Source: Clostridia bacterium (GTDB lineage: Bacteria > Bacillota > Clostridia > Oscillospirales > Acutalibacteraceae). From it: a DNA stretch of 57,049 nt. Positions 8,626 to 18,179 of this stretch are shown piece after piece. How positions within the stretch are numbered: position 1 is the first letter of the stretch; each line of letters starts with the position of its first letter. The position numbers were made by a program, and so were the translations under genes. The DNA lies in the NCBI GenBank assembly GCA_017416485.1, contig JAFQCH010000003.1, positions 1-57,049 on the forward strand, given 5' to 3'. The notes below the pieces were generated by a model. It saw only the letters and a program-made list of their open reading frames with translations. It searched no databases and was not told the origin of the DNA.

Positions 8626-10039
8626 ACCGCTTCGCAATCACCCGACGTATATACTCGAAAAAATCGGTGCCTCCTTTTTGTTCCTTGCACTGCTTGCGGG
8701 CAATATGCTGACCGCAAACACGCAGAACATGGCAGACCTTTTTTCACTGCACTATTGGAAAATGATTTTTTCGCAGGTGCTCAGCGGGAATTTTTCAGTG
8801 CTTTTAGGCTCTGCGGGCATCATGATTTTTCTGTTTGTTGTTATCTGTGTAAGTGCACTTCGCTGGAGCCGCACCTTTTTTCACATTGAAGATGAACTGC
8901 TGTTTTCCGAGCGCAGGACAATGCTGAAAAAAACCTCCAAACTGCCCGTCAACAGCATCACCACCGTCAATATTTCGCAGAATCTTTTTGAAAAGATCGT
9001 CGGCACGGCAAAGGTGAAAATCGACATCAACTCTGCCGCCACCGCCGACAAATCCGATTTTGTTTTTATTCTTAAACTTTCAACCGCCCAGCAGTTCAAG
9101 GATGCACTGCTGTCGGCACAAAATAAAAAAGAAGTGCAACAAGACCTGCCCCACACCATGCTTGCATCCTTTTCGACCGCGGATGCACTGCGACATCAGT
9201 TGTTGAGCATCCCCTTGGTGCAGATCGCGACCGCGATTGCCGTGTTTTTACCGATGTTTGTCGGTGAAACGGCTGTGCTTAAGGATGCACTGACTGCCCT
9301 TGCCGTTTCAGCAGTGATGTATGCGGGCTCGTTGGTGTTCGGTGTGCTCAATCTTGCCGATTTCCGACTGGAAACGGACGGCAAACGCATTTTCATTTCC
9401 CACGGCAAACTGCGCACACAGAATTATGCGTTTGAAAAAACAAGAGTCAAAGCCGTGTTCCTCAAACAAAGTCTGCTTGCAAGGCTGTTTGGCTTTTGCA
9501 GTGTGGAACTGGCCGTTGTGGGCTTGGGCAACGAAAAGAACGAATCGCCCCGTTTGTGCCTGCTTGTAAAAAAAGACCGTGCGCAGCGACTGATTGACGA
9601 ACTGCTGCCCGCATACACGAGCAAAAAGAAAGCGATTGTGTCCGAAAAAGCGGCACTCATCCCCGCATTTTTACTCACCGCACTTGCAACGGCTGTTGTG
9701 TTTGCCTTTACATGGGGATTCCCGCCGTACGGTTATATTCTGTCAGGTGCAGTACTTGTGCTCGGCATCGTGTCGGGGGCGCTGTCGCAGAAAACCCGCA
9801 CAATAAGCCTTGAAGAAAACTTGATTTGCTGTTCAAGCGGCATCTTGAACAAAAAAACAGGCAGATTTTTATACCGCGACATACAGGAAGCAAGGCTTCA
9901 CACCAATGTTCTGATGCAAAAAGGCAACTTTGGCCGTATCGGCTTCAGCATTCTTTCTGCCAAAAATGTGAGCATGCAAAAAACAGGCTGGTTCAAAGCG
10001 GAAATTTATGACGAACTGAGCCGGAAAATATTGAAATAA
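8615..10039 (+). CDS. PH domain membrane protein, YdbT-like
   Basis: This 474-residue membrane protein has repeated bPH2 domains: one around residues 90-160 (FSERRTMLKKTSKLPVNSIT), another near 250-330 (RIFISHGKLRTQNYAFEKTR) and a third at the C-terminus (NLICCSSGILNKKTGRFLYR). They are separated by pairs of transmembrane helices, the architecture of YdbT. I prefer the ATG at 8615 because AAGGG at 8602-8606 lies 8 bases upstream. A GTG at 8606 would be too close to that site. It probably works with the YdbS-like protein at the membrane. The link to the co-transcribed hexosaminidase is not explained by known biology. Confidence 0.85.
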   Translation: MFNKPLRNHPTYILEKIGASFLFLALLAGNMLTANTQNMADLFSLHYWKMIFSQVLSGNFSVLLGSAGIMIFLFVVICVSALRWSRTFFHIEDELLFSERRTMLKKTSKLPVNSITTVNISQNLFEKIVGTAKVKIDINSAATADKSDFVFILKLSTAQQFKDALLSAQNKKEVQQDLPHTMLASFSTADALRHQLLSIPLVQIATAIAVFLPMFVGETAVLKDALTALAVSAVMYAGSLVFGVLNLADFRLETDGKRIFISHGKLRTQNYAFEKTRVKAVFLKQSLLARLFGFCSVELAVVGLGNEKNESPRLCLLVKKDRAQRLIDELLPAYTSKKKAIVSEKAALIPAFLLTALATAVVFAFTWGFPPYGYILSGAVLVLGIVSGALSQKTRTISLEENLICCSSGILNKKTGRFLYRDIQEARLHTNVLMQKGNFGRIGFSILSAKNVSMQKTGWFKAEIYDELSRKILK

Positions 10040-10158
10040 ACAAGAAAGTAACATCATGCGCAAAGAAAAAAACTGCCCGACGGGAGTAATCGGAATCATC
10101 CCCGTGCAGGCATGTATCATAAAACCTGAACCCAAAAATATTGCGGAGGAAATAAACT
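10040..10158 (+). other. uxaC leader with imperfect hairpin
   Basis: Between the YdbT-like gene and uxaC an imperfect hairpin is visible: CTGC (10073-10076) with GCAG (10106-10109), and ACGGGA (10080-10085) with TCCCCGT (10099-10105, one bulge). There is no U-run, so it is not a clear terminator. A 41-codon frame beginning with ATG at 10056 overlaps the uxaC start and lacks a good ribosome binding site. I call no gene here. Confidence 0.3.
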
Positions 10159-11562
10159 ATGAAACCTTTTATGGATGCTGACTTTTTGCTTTCCACCCCC
10201 ACTGCAAAGGCACTGTTTGCCGCTTGCAAGGATGAACCCATTTTTGACTGGCACTGCCACCTGCAACCCAAAGAAATTTACGAAAACAAAACCCCTTCCC
10301 ACATCACCGAACTGTGGTTGGGCGGCGACCATTACAAATGGCGCGGTATGCGCGGATGCGGCATCAGTGAAAAATATATCACAGGTGATGCTTCGGCTTA
10401 CGAAAAATTCAAGGCTTATGCTTCGGCACTGCCGCAGATGCCCGGCAACCCCCTTTACCACTGGACCCACCTTGAACTGCAGCGCTATTTCGGCATCACC
10501 GAAACTTTAAGCCCCAAAACAGCGGATGCGATCTGGGAAAACTGCAACGCACAGATTGCCGCGGGCGGTTTCACCCCGCGTGAGCTCATCGAAAAGAGCA
10601 ATGTCGCCTGCGTTTGCACCACAGACGACCCCGCAGATACACTCGAATACCACCGCTTGATTGCGGCTGACGAAACCTTCAAGTGCAAGGTGCTTCCCGC
10701 ATTCCGTCCCGACAAAGCACTGGGCATCGACCTGCCCGCATTCCTGCCTTGGCTGGCTTCTCTCGAAAAGACCGCAGGAACAGAAATAAAAACCTATGCA
10801 AAACTCAAAGAAGTGCTGCTTTCCCGTATTGAAGTGTTTGCAGAGTGCGGCTGCCGTGCTACCGACCATGCCTTCACTTGGGTTCCCTTTGAACGTGCAA
10901 ACGAAGAAACGCTTGAAGGCATTTTTGCCGCGGCGATCAACGGCGAAACGCTGACAAGACAACAGTCGGATGCTTACCGCACCGAGCTGTTCCGCTTCCT
11001 TGCAAAAGAATATCATGCCCGCGGATGGGGTTGCGAAATCCACATCGGTGCCATGCGCAACAACAATACCCCGAAGTTCAGAACCCTCGGCCCCGACACG
11101 GGTTACGATTCCATTGACGACTACAACATTGCCGAAAATCTGTCGCGTTTGCTCGACTCCCTTGAAACCGACGGCTGTCTGCCGAAAACAGTGCTGTTCA
11201 CCCTCAACCCGAAAGACAACTATGTGCTCGGCTCGATGCTCGGCAACTTCCAGTCCGATGAAATCGGTTCCAAAGTGCAGTTCGGCACGGCATGGTGGTT
11301 TAATGACAACATTGACGGCATGCGCGAACAGATCAAAGCCCTCGGCAACCTCGGAGTCATCGGCAAATTCATCGGCATGGTAACAGACTCGCGTTCCTTC
11401 CTGTCTTACCCCAGGCACGAATATTTCAGACGCATCGTCTGCGAATTTTTGGGAAATCTTGTGGAAAGCGGCCAATACCCCGCCGACATGGAAACCCTTG
11501 AAGCCATGGTGAAAGCCATTTCGTTCGGCAATGCTGCCGCTTATTTCGGTCTTTCAGTATAA
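10159..11562 (+). CDS. uxaC: Glucuronate isomerase
   Basis: UxaC interconverts D-glucuronate with D-fructuronate and D-galacturonate with D-tagaturonate, the first cytoplasmic step of hexuronate breakdown. The 467 residues match the usual length of about 470. The N-terminal IFDWHCHLQPKEIYENK holds the metal-binding HxH of the amidohydrolase-like barrel, and WLGGDHYKWRGMRGCGI follows, a UxaC hallmark. Later signatures include CEIHIGAMRNNN and MVTDSRSFLSYPRHEYFRR near the C-terminus. GCGGAGG precedes the ATG. No uxaB, uxuA or kdgK is adjacent, so the rest of the pathway must be elsewhere. The downstream CBS and DUF2079 genes are not known partners. Confidence 0.93.
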   Translation: MKPFMDADFLLSTPTAKALFAACKDEPIFDWHCHLQPKEIYENKTPSHITELWLGGDHYKWRGMRGCGISEKYITGDASAYEKFKAYASALPQMPGNPLYHWTHLELQRYFGITETLSPKTADAIWENCNAQIAAGGFTPRELIEKSNVACVCTTDDPADTLEYHRLIAADETFKCKVLPAFRPDKALGIDLPAFLPWLASLEKTAGTEIKTYAKLKEVLLSRIEVFAECGCRATDHAFTWVPFERANEETLEGIFAAAINGETLTRQQSDAYRTELFRFLAKEYHARGWGCEIHIGAMRNNNTPKFRTLGPDTGYDSIDDYNIAENLSRLLDSLETDGCLPKTVLFTLNPKDNYVLGSMLGNFQSDEIGSKVQFGTAWWFNDNIDGMREQIKALGNLGVIGKFIGMVTDSRSFLSYPRHEYFRRIVCEFLGNLVESGQYPADMETLEAMVKAISFGNAAAYFGLSV

Positions 11563-11601
11563 TTGCAGGAAGCAATGGTATATTTTAACAGGTGATTGAT
11601 T

Positions 11602-12024
11602 TTGAATATTATGCGATTTCTGACCCCGAAAGCGGAAGTGGAATATCTTGAAAGCAACTTCACGCTTCGCCAGGGGCTTGAAAAAATGAAATACCACAAC
11701 TATGCGGAAATTCCCGTGATCGACGAAAAAGGACATTACTTCGGCTCGGTCACATTGGGTGATTTTCTGTGGGCTCTTTATGATGATGACAACCCCAAGC
11801 GCGCGGAGCTTGAAAAACTGCCATTAAAGGACATCATCCGTCCCGATTACAACCCCTGTGTGACGGCAAATGTGACCATTGATGCCGTTTTCAATAAAGC
11901 CATCACACAGAATTTTGTTCCCGTGGTGGACGACAGAGGTGTGTTTATCGGCATTATTAAACGCAGCACCATCATCCGCCATCTTGCCACCGTCAAAACA
12001 AATCTTCCGACGGAAGAAAAATAA
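11602..12024 (+). CDS. Small protein with two CBS domains
   Basis: This is a free-standing pair of CBS domains of about 140 residues. The first repeat covers LTPKAEVEYLE through GHYFGSVTLGDFLWAL and the second DIIRPDYNPCVTANVTIDAV through RGVFIGIIKRSTIIRHL. Such Bateman modules bind adenine nucleotides and act as energy or second-messenger sensors. The start is uncertain. AGGTGA at 11590-11595 favours the TTG at 11602 (6 bases away) over the ATG at 11611. It lies 39 bases after uxaC and 15 bases before the DUF2079 gene, suggesting one transcript. A partner enzyme cannot be named. Confidence 0.8.
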   Translation: MNIMRFLTPKAEVEYLESNFTLRQGLEKMKYHNYAEIPVIDEKGHYFGSVTLGDFLWALYDDDNPKRAELEKLPLKDIIRPDYNPCVTANVTIDAVFNKAITQNFVPVVDDRGVFIGIIKRSTIIRHLATVKTNLPTEEK

Positions 12025-12039
12025 CACAAATCGGTTGTT

Positions 12040-13929
12040 ATGAAAAATTTCAAATCTTTTTTTGAAAAACAAAAAATCAAAACATCCGCAAAAGAGGTCG
12101 GGCTGCCGCAAAAACGGCGGCTCGGCCGTTTGTTTTCTTTTTTGGAGAAATTGAAAAAACTGCTCGCGAAATATGCAATCACTCCGGGGTATCTGATTGT
12201 GATTGCATTCTGCGGTTTTCTTGCGGCTTCGCTTGCGGCTCTGTTTATGGGTGCCGGCTTCGGCACGAAGGAATTCACGCAAAGTGTGTTTCTGCCGCTG
12301 TATTGCATAATTTTTGCCTGTGTGAGTGCGTTGACGGCAGGCATGTCAATTTTCATAAAATCGCAAAAAATCGGCCATTGGACGATGTTTGTGCTGACTT
12401 GCCTGTATGCGTGTCTGCTTGCAGGAAAAAAGAGCCTTGACCTTTATTTGTGCATTGCTGTGGGGATTGTTGTGTTCATTGTAATACGCTACCTGAACAA
12501 TGAAGACAAATTGTCACTGTCCGACTCGCGATTTTCGTGGAAAAACAGCACCGTCTGCCTGACGGTTGCCTGTGTGCTGTTTACCCTGTTTGTGGGCGGA
12601 TTCACAATTCTGCGCTACACCAACTTCGGCGGTGCAACATTTGACCTCGGCATTTTCACGCAGATGTTTGAATACATGCGCACCACGGGTGTGCCATACA
12701 CCACGGTTGAGCGCGACGGACTTGTGAGCCATTTTGCTGTGCATTTTTCACCCGTTTTCTATTTGCTTGTGCCGGGCTACATGGTATGGAGCCATCCGTC
12801 TTATCTGCTGGTGATGCAGGCTTTGGCACTCGCTCTTTGCGTATTTCCCATCCGCCGTCTTTGCAAAAATATGGGTTTTTCTCCCCTTGCAAGCACTGCC
12901 GCAGGGTTTGTATGGCTGTTTTATCCCAGCGTAGCTCTTGGCTGCTGCAATGACTTCCACGAAAACAAGTTTTTGCCGCTGATGCTGTTTTGGTTGCTCG
13001 TGATGATCACCGAAAACAAACGCATCGGTGTGCTCATTTTTGCTCTTTTGTCGTTGTCGGTCAAGGAGGATGCGGCGGTTTATATCGTCTGCATCGGGCT
13101 TTACTGCCTGTTTGCAAAAAAAGAAAAAAGAACGGGCTTTATTCTCATTGCCATGGCGCTTGCGTGGTTTGTGTTTGCAACGGGCATGATCGAATATTTC
13201 GGCGGCGAACCGATGGTCACCCGCTTCAGTGACTATTATTCCGATGCAGAAGGCTCATGGATCGGCATCATCAAAACCGTTGTTGTGAACATCGGGTATC
13301 TGCTGAAAATGATTATGACACAAGAACGGCTCGAGTTCCTTTTGTGGATGTTGCTACCTGTTCTGTTTGGCCCGTTTTTAACGAAAAATGTGTGGACTTT
13401 GCTGTTAATGGTTCCGATGCTGGTCATCAACCTCATGCCGACACTGGCTTCACAGTACGATATTTTTTATCAATACACCTACGGGCCCGCAACGCTTGTG
13501 CTGTTTTCGTGTATTTTTGTTTTCTCACAGATGAAGGAAGAAACACGACGATTCTGCATCACCGCTTCGCTTGTGCTGTGCATGGTGTTCGGCACCGGCG
13601 CAACGGTGCAAAAATTCGGATACTACACCCGCAACGCCGCCAACCATGCAGAAGAAATCCGCCTGTCGGAAGAACTGCTTGACACAATTCCCGACGATGC
13701 AACCGTTACCGCAAGGGATTATGTTGTGCCGCATTTGTATGACCAAAAAGAACTGTACACCGTGCCAAATCATTACAGCGCACTGTTCTGCACAGACTAC
13801 TATGTGGTGGACACCCGACAGGACGGCAACAAATACAACGACCGCATGTATGAATTCATTGCCAACAACCCATACGAATTGATTCTTGAACAAGGCTATC
13901 TGCAACTGTGGCAATACAAAGGTGAATAA
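12040..13929 (+). CDS. DUF2079 polytopic membrane protein (GT-C-like)
   Basis: This 629-residue protein has a cytoplasmic N-terminus of about 55 residues and roughly a dozen transmembrane helices. The DUF2079 signature is clear: RYTNFGGATFDLGIFTQMFE, then HFAVHFSPVFYLLVPGYMVW and CNDFHENKFLPLMLFW, with the acidic and His residues conserved in that family. DUF2079 members resemble GT-C glycosyltransferases and are thought to transfer a lipid-linked sugar at the membrane, but the donor and acceptor are unknown. There is no strong Shine-Dalgarno site, which suggests coupling to the CBS gene 15 bases upstream. A perfect 13-bp terminator follows. Confidence 0.85.
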   Translation: MKNFKSFFEKQKIKTSAKEVGLPQKRRLGRLFSFLEKLKKLLAKYAITPGYLIVIAFCGFLAASLAALFMGAGFGTKEFTQSVFLPLYCIIFACVSALTAGMSIFIKSQKIGHWTMFVLTCLYACLLAGKKSLDLYLCIAVGIVVFIVIRYLNNEDKLSLSDSRFSWKNSTVCLTVACVLFTLFVGGFTILRYTNFGGATFDLGIFTQMFEYMRTTGVPYTTVERDGLVSHFAVHFSPVFYLLVPGYMVWSHPSYLLVMQALALALCVFPIRRLCKNMGFSPLASTAAGFVWLFYPSVALGCCNDFHENKFLPLMLFWLLVMITENKRIGVLIFALLSLSVKEDAAVYIVCIGLYCLFAKKEKRTGFILIAMALAWFVFATGMIEYFGGEPMVTRFSDYYSDAEGSWIGIIKTVVVNIGYLLKMIMTQERLEFLLWMLLPVLFGPFLTKNVWTLLLMVPMLVINLMPTLASQYDIFYQYTYGPATLVLFSCIFVFSQMKEETRRFCITASLVLCMVFGTGATVQKFGYYTRNAANHAEEIRLSEELLDTIPDDATVTARDYVVPHLYDQKELYTVPNHYSALFCTDYYVVDTRQDGNKYNDRMYEFIANNPYELILEQGYLQLWQYKGE

Positions 13930-13932
13930 AAA

Positions 13933-13967
13933 GCAAAGAGGATTCTCCATGCGGGAATCCTCTTTGC
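13933..13967. terminator. Bidirectional terminator between the DUF2079 gene and xylB
   Basis: A perfect 13-bp stem (13933-13945 with 13955-13967) and a 9-base loop separate the convergent genes. The minus-strand copy is followed by a T-run (complement of AAAAA at 13928-13932), and the plus strand has a weaker T-rich tail. Confidence 0.88.
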
Positions 13968-13971
13968 CTTA

Positions 13972-15498
13972 TTATTGTATTTTTGATAACTCTTTATAAG
14001 CCGTTTTCAAAGGAGCATACATCTGTTTATAAAGTGAATAATACGGCGCATAGGTGTCTGTGTTTTCAATTTCGGGGGCGGTTTCGTCGGCGATATGGAT
14101 GATCTTTTCGCAGGCTTCGGGAACAGAGCTGTAAAGTCCCGCACCGACCATGGCAAGAATGGCAGCACCCAATGCGGCACCCTCGGTGTTCTGCGTGCGG
14201 CAGACAGGTCTTGCATACAAATCAGCCAGCATCTTGCGCCAGAATGCACTTCTTGCCCCGCCGCCGCAAACGGCCATGGTGTTGACTTCCATGTTCAGTT
14301 CACGGAAAACGGAAAGGCAATCGCACAGCGAATAGCTGACACCTTCCATGACCGCACGGATGATGTCGCCCTTGGTGTGCATAGCAGAAAGGCCGAAGAA
14401 CACACCGCGGCAATCGGGGTCAAGGTGCGGGGTGCGTTCACCCATCAGATAGGGCAAAAACAGCAGTCGGTTTGCACCGATGGGGGATTTGTCTGCAAGG
14501 GCAGTCATTACTTCATAAGGATCGCAATTCTGTTCTTTTGCAAGCGCGATTTCGGTTTCGCAGAAGGTGTCTCTCGTCCAGCGAAGCGAAAGCCCTGCCG
14601 CCTGCGTAACACCCATCACGTGCCAACAACCGGGTACTGCACAGCAGAAAGTGTGGATTCTGCCTTTGGGGTCAATAACGGGCTTGTCGGTGTGTAAAAA
14701 AACAACACCGCTTGTTCCGATGGTGGTGAAAGCCGCACCGTCCTTGACAACACCCGTGCCGACAGCCGCAGCGGCATTGTCGCCCGCACCGCCCACAACG
14801 GGAACAGCAGCGGTAAGACCTGTAAGGCCTGCAATTTCCTCGGTCAGGTAACCCGTGATGTCGGGCGATTCATACACTTTTCCGAGCAGTTTGCGGTCGA
14901 TGCCGAGTTTTTCGAGCACCTCGTCCGACCAGTCGCGATTGGGAACATCCAAAAGCTGCATGCCTGCGGCATCGCTCACTTCGGTCGCGAACACGCCGCA
15001 AAGGATGTAGCGGATATAATCTTTGGGTAACAGAATGTGGGCACATTTTGCAAAAATTTCGGGCTCATGCTTTTTGACCCACATGATTTTGCTTGCGGTA
15101 AAACCCGTCAGGGCTGGGTTTGCCGTGATTTCAATGAGTCTTTCTCTGCCGACAAGGCGTTCAATGTCTTCGCATTCGGCACCCGTGCGCTGATCGCACC
15201 AGATGATGGACGGACGAAGCACATTGCCGTCTTCATCGAGCATAACAAGGCCGTGCATCTGCCCCGAAAGACCGATGCCGACAATATCTTCTGCGGCAAT
15301 CCCGCTGTTTTTCACAACTGCCGTCAGGGTTTCCAGAACGGCATTTTTCCAATCAACAGGATCCTGCTCTGCCCAGCCGTTTTTCGGCTGTGAAAGCGGA
15401 TATTCAGCACTTTGCGAGCAGACGGCATTGCCGAGAGAATCAAAAAGAACCGTCTTGGTTCCCGATGTGCCGATGTCTATACCGATACAATATTTCAT
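13972..15498 (-). CDS. xylB: Xylulokinase
   Basis: This 508-residue FGGY-family sugar kinase phosphorylates D-xylulose to D-xylulose 5-phosphate, feeding the pentose phosphate pathway. The N-terminal phosphate-1 loop is GIDIGTSGTKTVLFD, followed by GWAEQDPVDWKNAV and the substrate-site segment GLSGQMHGLVMLD, which is typical of XylB. C-terminal FGGY motifs include GVSYSLCDCLSV and VCGGGARSAFWRKMLADL. Length is normal. It begins two bases after the xylose isomerase stop, so xylA-xylB form one transcription unit, and it ends at the shared bidirectional terminator. Confidence 0.93.
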   Translation of the reverse strand: MKYCIGIDIGTSGTKTVLFDSLGNAVCSQSAEYPLSQPKNGWAEQDPVDWKNAVLETLTAVVKNSGIAAEDIVGIGLSGQMHGLVMLDEDGNVLRPSIIWCDQRTGAECEDIERLVGRERLIEITANPALTGFTASKIMWVKKHEPEIFAKCAHILLPKDYIRYILCGVFATEVSDAAGMQLLDVPNRDWSDEVLEKLGIDRKLLGKVYESPDITGYLTEEIAGLTGLTAAVPVVGGAGDNAAAAVGTGVVKDGAAFTTIGTSGVVFLHTDKPVIDPKGRIHTFCCAVPGCWHVMGVTQAAGLSLRWTRDTFCETEIALAKEQNCDPYEVMTALADKSPIGANRLLFLPYLMGERTPHLDPDCRGVFFGLSAMHTKGDIIRAVMEGVSYSLCDCLSVFRELNMEVNTMAVCGGGARSAFWRKMLADLYARPVCRTQNTEGAALGAAILAMVGAGLYSSVPEACEKIIHIADETAPEIENTDTYAPYYSLYKQMYAPLKTAYKELSKIQ

Positions 15499-15500
15499 CT

Positions 15501-16817
15501 TTATTCACCAAACAGCACGCTGTTGACAACGCTTTCAAGATATTCCTGTCTGCCGCTTCCCGGAGCAGCAGGCTTTTTGAGCTTGAGAGCATATTCCGCA
15601 AGCTCAGTGAGGTCTGCTTCACCGCTGCGGATGCGTGCGCCGATGCCTTCGTTGTAAGAAGCATAGCGCTCGGCAATGAAGTCGTCGAGTCTGCCGTCTT
15701 CAATCAGCTTTGCGGCTTTGATAAGACCGAGTGCATAGGCATCCATACCGAGAATGAACGCATGGAACATATCTTCCTTGGTGTAGCTGGGTCTGCGGTT
15801 TTTGGCATCGAAGTTGAAGCCGCCGTTGGTAAGACCACCGTATTTGAGGATTTCAAGCATGCACATGGTGGTTTCGTAAATGTCATAGGGAAACTCGTCG
15901 GTATCCCAACCAAGGAACAGGTCGCCCTGATTTGCGTCGATGGAACCGAGCATACCGTTGATGGCGGAAACACGCAGTTCATGGCGGAAGGTGTGGCCTG
16001 CAAGGGTTGCGTGGTTGGCTTCAATGTTCATTTTGAAGTCCTTGTCAAGACCGTACTGACGCAAAAAACCGATTGCCGTTGCAGCATCGAAGTCATACTG
16101 ATGCTTCATGGGTTCTTTGGGCTTGGGTTCAATATAGAAGTCACCCGTAAATCCGATGGAACGGGCATAGTCAACTGCTTTCTGCATGAGGTTTGCAATG
16201 TTTTCCTGCTCGAGTTTCATGTCAGTGTTGAGCAACGTTTCGTAGCCTTCACGACCGCCCCAGAATACATACCCCTGACCGCCGAGTTTAACAGTCAGTT
16301 CAATTGCCTTTTTGATCTGTGCGGCGGCAAAGCAGTAAACTTCTGCGCTGTTGGAAGAACCTGCACCGTTGCAGAAACGGGGATCGCCAAACAGGTTGGC
16401 AGTACCCCACAGGCACTTGATGCCTGTTTCGTTCATTTTTTCAAGAATATAATCGGTAATTTCGTCAAGACGGCGGTTTGTTTCGTTGATGTCTTCCGCA
16501 GCGGGAACGAGGTCAACGTCATGGAAACAGAAATAGCGGATGCCGAGCTTCTGCATGAATTCAAAGCCTGCATCGACCTTTGCAAATGCGTGTTCCATGG
16601 TGCCGGGGACTGCACCGAAGCTCTTGTCTGCCGTTCCGACACCGAACATATCCGTACCCGTTGCGCACAGGTTGTGCCACCATGCCATGGCAAAAGGAAG
16701 ATGTTCGCTCATTTTCTTGCCGAGAATCACACGGTCGGCATCATAATAGCGGAATGCAAAGGGATTTTTTGTGGAAGGTCCTTCATAACGGACGGTATCA
16801 ATTTCAAAATGAGACAT
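15501..16817 (-). CDS. xylA: Xylose isomerase
   Basis: This 438-residue class II xylose isomerase converts D-xylose to D-xylulose with two divalent metals. The N-terminal text [20 protein letters not shown] is typical of the long clostridial form. The catalytic His region is [12 protein letters not shown], the metal ligands lie in [18 protein letters not shown], and [17 protein letters not shown] supplies the next His/Glu cluster. AAGGAG precedes the ATG. The gene has its own promoter (16861-16889) and a palindrome at the expected operator position. No xylose transporter or XylR regulator is present in the window. Confidence 0.95.
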   Translation of the reverse strand: MSHFEIDTVRYEGPSTKNPFAFRYYDADRVILGKKMSEHLPFAMAWWHNLCATGTDMFGVGTADKSFGAVPGTMEHAFAKVDAGFEFMQKLGIRYFCFHDVDLVPAAEDINETNRRLDEITDYILEKMNETGIKCLWGTANLFGDPRFCNGAGSSNSAEVYCFAAAQIKKAIELTVKLGGQGYVFWGGREGYETLLNTDMKLEQENIANLMQKAVDYARSIGFTGDFYIEPKPKEPMKHQYDFDAATAIGFLRQYGLDKDFKMNIEANHATLAGHTFRHELRVSAINGMLGSIDANQGDLFLGWDTDEFPYDIYETTMCMLEILKYGGLTNGGFNFDAKNRRPSYTKEDMFHAFILGMDAYALGLIKAAKLIEDGRLDDFIAERYASYNEGIGARIRSGEADLTELAEYALKLKKPAAPGSGRQEYLESVVNSVLFGE

Positions 16818-16849
16818 TTTTATACACTCCTTAATTTTTCGGATTGGTT

Positions 16850-16861
16850 TGTTACATAACA
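16850..16861. promoter_or_regulatory. Candidate operator of xylAB
   Basis: TGTTACATAACA is a perfect 5-2-5 inverted repeat that starts at the downstream edge of the xylA -10 box, where a repressor would block transcription. It resembles the short palindromes bound by sugar repressors, but I cannot name the regulator. Confidence 0.45.
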
Positions 16862-16889
16862 GTATATATGTTTTTTATTCACATTGCAA
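16861..16889 (-). promoter_or_regulatory. Promoter of xylAB
   Basis: On the minus strand, TTGCAA (16884-16889), a 17-base spacer and TATACT (16861-16866). Confidence 0.7.
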
Positions 16890-16897
16890 TATAAAAC

Positions 16898-16928
16898 AAA
16901 AAAAAGGAGCCGTATTGCTACAGCTCCT
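16898..16928 (-). terminator. Terminator of the secreted dockerin-like gene
   Basis: On the minus strand AGGAGC-TGTA closes on TACG-GCTCCT (one T-G wobble) around a GCAA tetraloop and is followed by a run of T (complement of the A-run 16898-16904). It lies 14 bases beyond the stop of the gene at 16942. Confidence 0.85.
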
Positions 16929-16941
16929 CATGTATTTGTTA

Positions 16942-18120
16942 TCAATCAAAATAGCCGTCGAACCAGTAGTTGGTCTGCACGATCATCAGGTTACGCGGTT
17001 CCATGGAACCTTCAATTTCGAAACCGGCCATAGACATTTCCATTTCTACTCTCTGGTCGATGTCGGTTTCCACATTGTAGGATGCGGCGATGGGATTGAG
17101 AGTTGCGCGGTCGAAATAGAAGATCATCGAGCCTGCGGTTTTGATATCGCCCAAGAAGGCTTTGATGCCGGTTTTGATACCTTCGGTTTCCTCACTCTGA
17201 TCAAGCGGATAAGCGGAGCCCAATTCAATAATGTCCGTGCCTTGCATGTTATACAGCGCTGTCTGGTATTTGTCAAGATAAAACTCTTCGCCTTCAGCCA
17301 TCACATAATCTTCGGCAAGCTGCTTTTTGGCAAGTGCTTTGATATCAGCGGGAACGCTGTTATAAGACTCGTTTTTGATGGTAATGGTCACCTTGATGCA
17401 GTCCGTATAAGCGTCTTCCTGGTTTTTGAAACGGGAAGCAGCATGCGTTGCAGGTACATTGACATCAGCAGAGAATGTGCAGGGAACACCGATTTTGATG
17501 CTCATGTCCTGAATGTTTTCAAGTTTAAGGGCACTGACAATATTTGATGTCGGCCCGGGGAAATTGTAGCCTGCGGCGGATTTGCTTTTGTTTAATGCCG
17601 TATACCGTTCGCTTGCGCCGTCTTCTCCACGCATGGCATCTTCAATAAGCCCGGTATAAATGCCGAATTCAAGATTCTTGGTTTCCATGAATTCATATTC
17701 ATAAGCATAATAATGAACTTTGTCTTTGAAAAAAACTTTGTCTTTGATGATGTTGACAAGGTCATTGAACAATTGCAGTTCGCGTTCATCCGGGCTGTAG
17801 GTTTCAATGGAGTCAAGCCCTTTCATGAAGCGATAGCAACGGCGTGCATCTTCCATGGTGATGCCGGCGCCCATAATGTCGGCGGCATAGTATTCGGGAG
17901 AACCGATTGCAGGCATTGCAACTTCGCCCGAAACGATGGCAAGCAACTGTTCGAAGTCAGCCTGTTCAACCACACCGTCACCGTCCATATCGCCGTAAAG
18001 ACGGATTTTCTGATTGGTGTTGTTGCGCACTTCATCTGCGGCAAAGGACTGCACAGACACCGCACCGAGCAGCATGGCAATGCAAACAACGGCAGAAATG
18101 ATTCTGAACATTTTTTTCAT
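16942..18120 (-). CDS. Secreted protein with N-terminal dockerin-like repeat
   Basis: The 392-residue protein starts with a typical signal peptide (MKKMFRIISAVVCIAMLLGA, cleavage likely after QSFA-A). Directly after it, around residues 45-62, GDMDGDGVVEQADFEQLL matches a dockerin F-hand calcium motif. A second, degenerate half (DIMGAGITMEDARRCYRF) follows, so the dockerin sits at the N-terminus rather than the usual C-terminus. The remaining 300 residues match no domain I recognise. They contain beta-rich stretches (IKIGVPCTFSADVNVPATH, FYFDRATLNPIAASYNVE) that hint at an outer-membrane-LolA-like or lipoprotein-like fold, but this is a guess. It has its own promoter and terminator and is divergent from the Fe-S scaffold gene. 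Confidence 0.75.
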   Translation of the reverse strand: MKKMFRIISAVVCIAMLLGAVSVQSFAADEVRNNTNQKIRLYGDMDGDGVVEQADFEQLLAIVSGEVAMPAIGSPEYYAADIMGAGITMEDARRCYRFMKGLDSIETYSPDERELQLFNDLVNIIKDKVFFKDKVHYYAYEYEFMETKNLEFGIYTGLIEDAMRGEDGASERYTALNKSKSAAGYNFPGPTSNIVSALKLENIQDMSIKIGVPCTFSADVNVPATHAASRFKNQEDAYTDCIKVTITIKNESYNSVPADIKALAKKQLAEDYVMAEGEEFYLDKYQTALYNMQGTDIIELGSAYPLDQSEETEGIKTGIKAFLGDIKTAGSMIFYFDRATLNPIAASYNVETDIDQRVEMEMSMAGFEIEGSMEPRNLMIVQTNYWFDGYFD

Positions 18121-18179
18121 TTAAAAAACCCCTGTTTCTTGATTTGGAATAATAAAGTCTGCATAATATGACTAATAAC

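Noticed and set aside
10056..10181. A 41-codon frame upstream of uxaC as a leader peptide
   Set aside because: It has no ribosome binding site, overlaps the uxaC start and shows no attenuator hairpin with a U-run.
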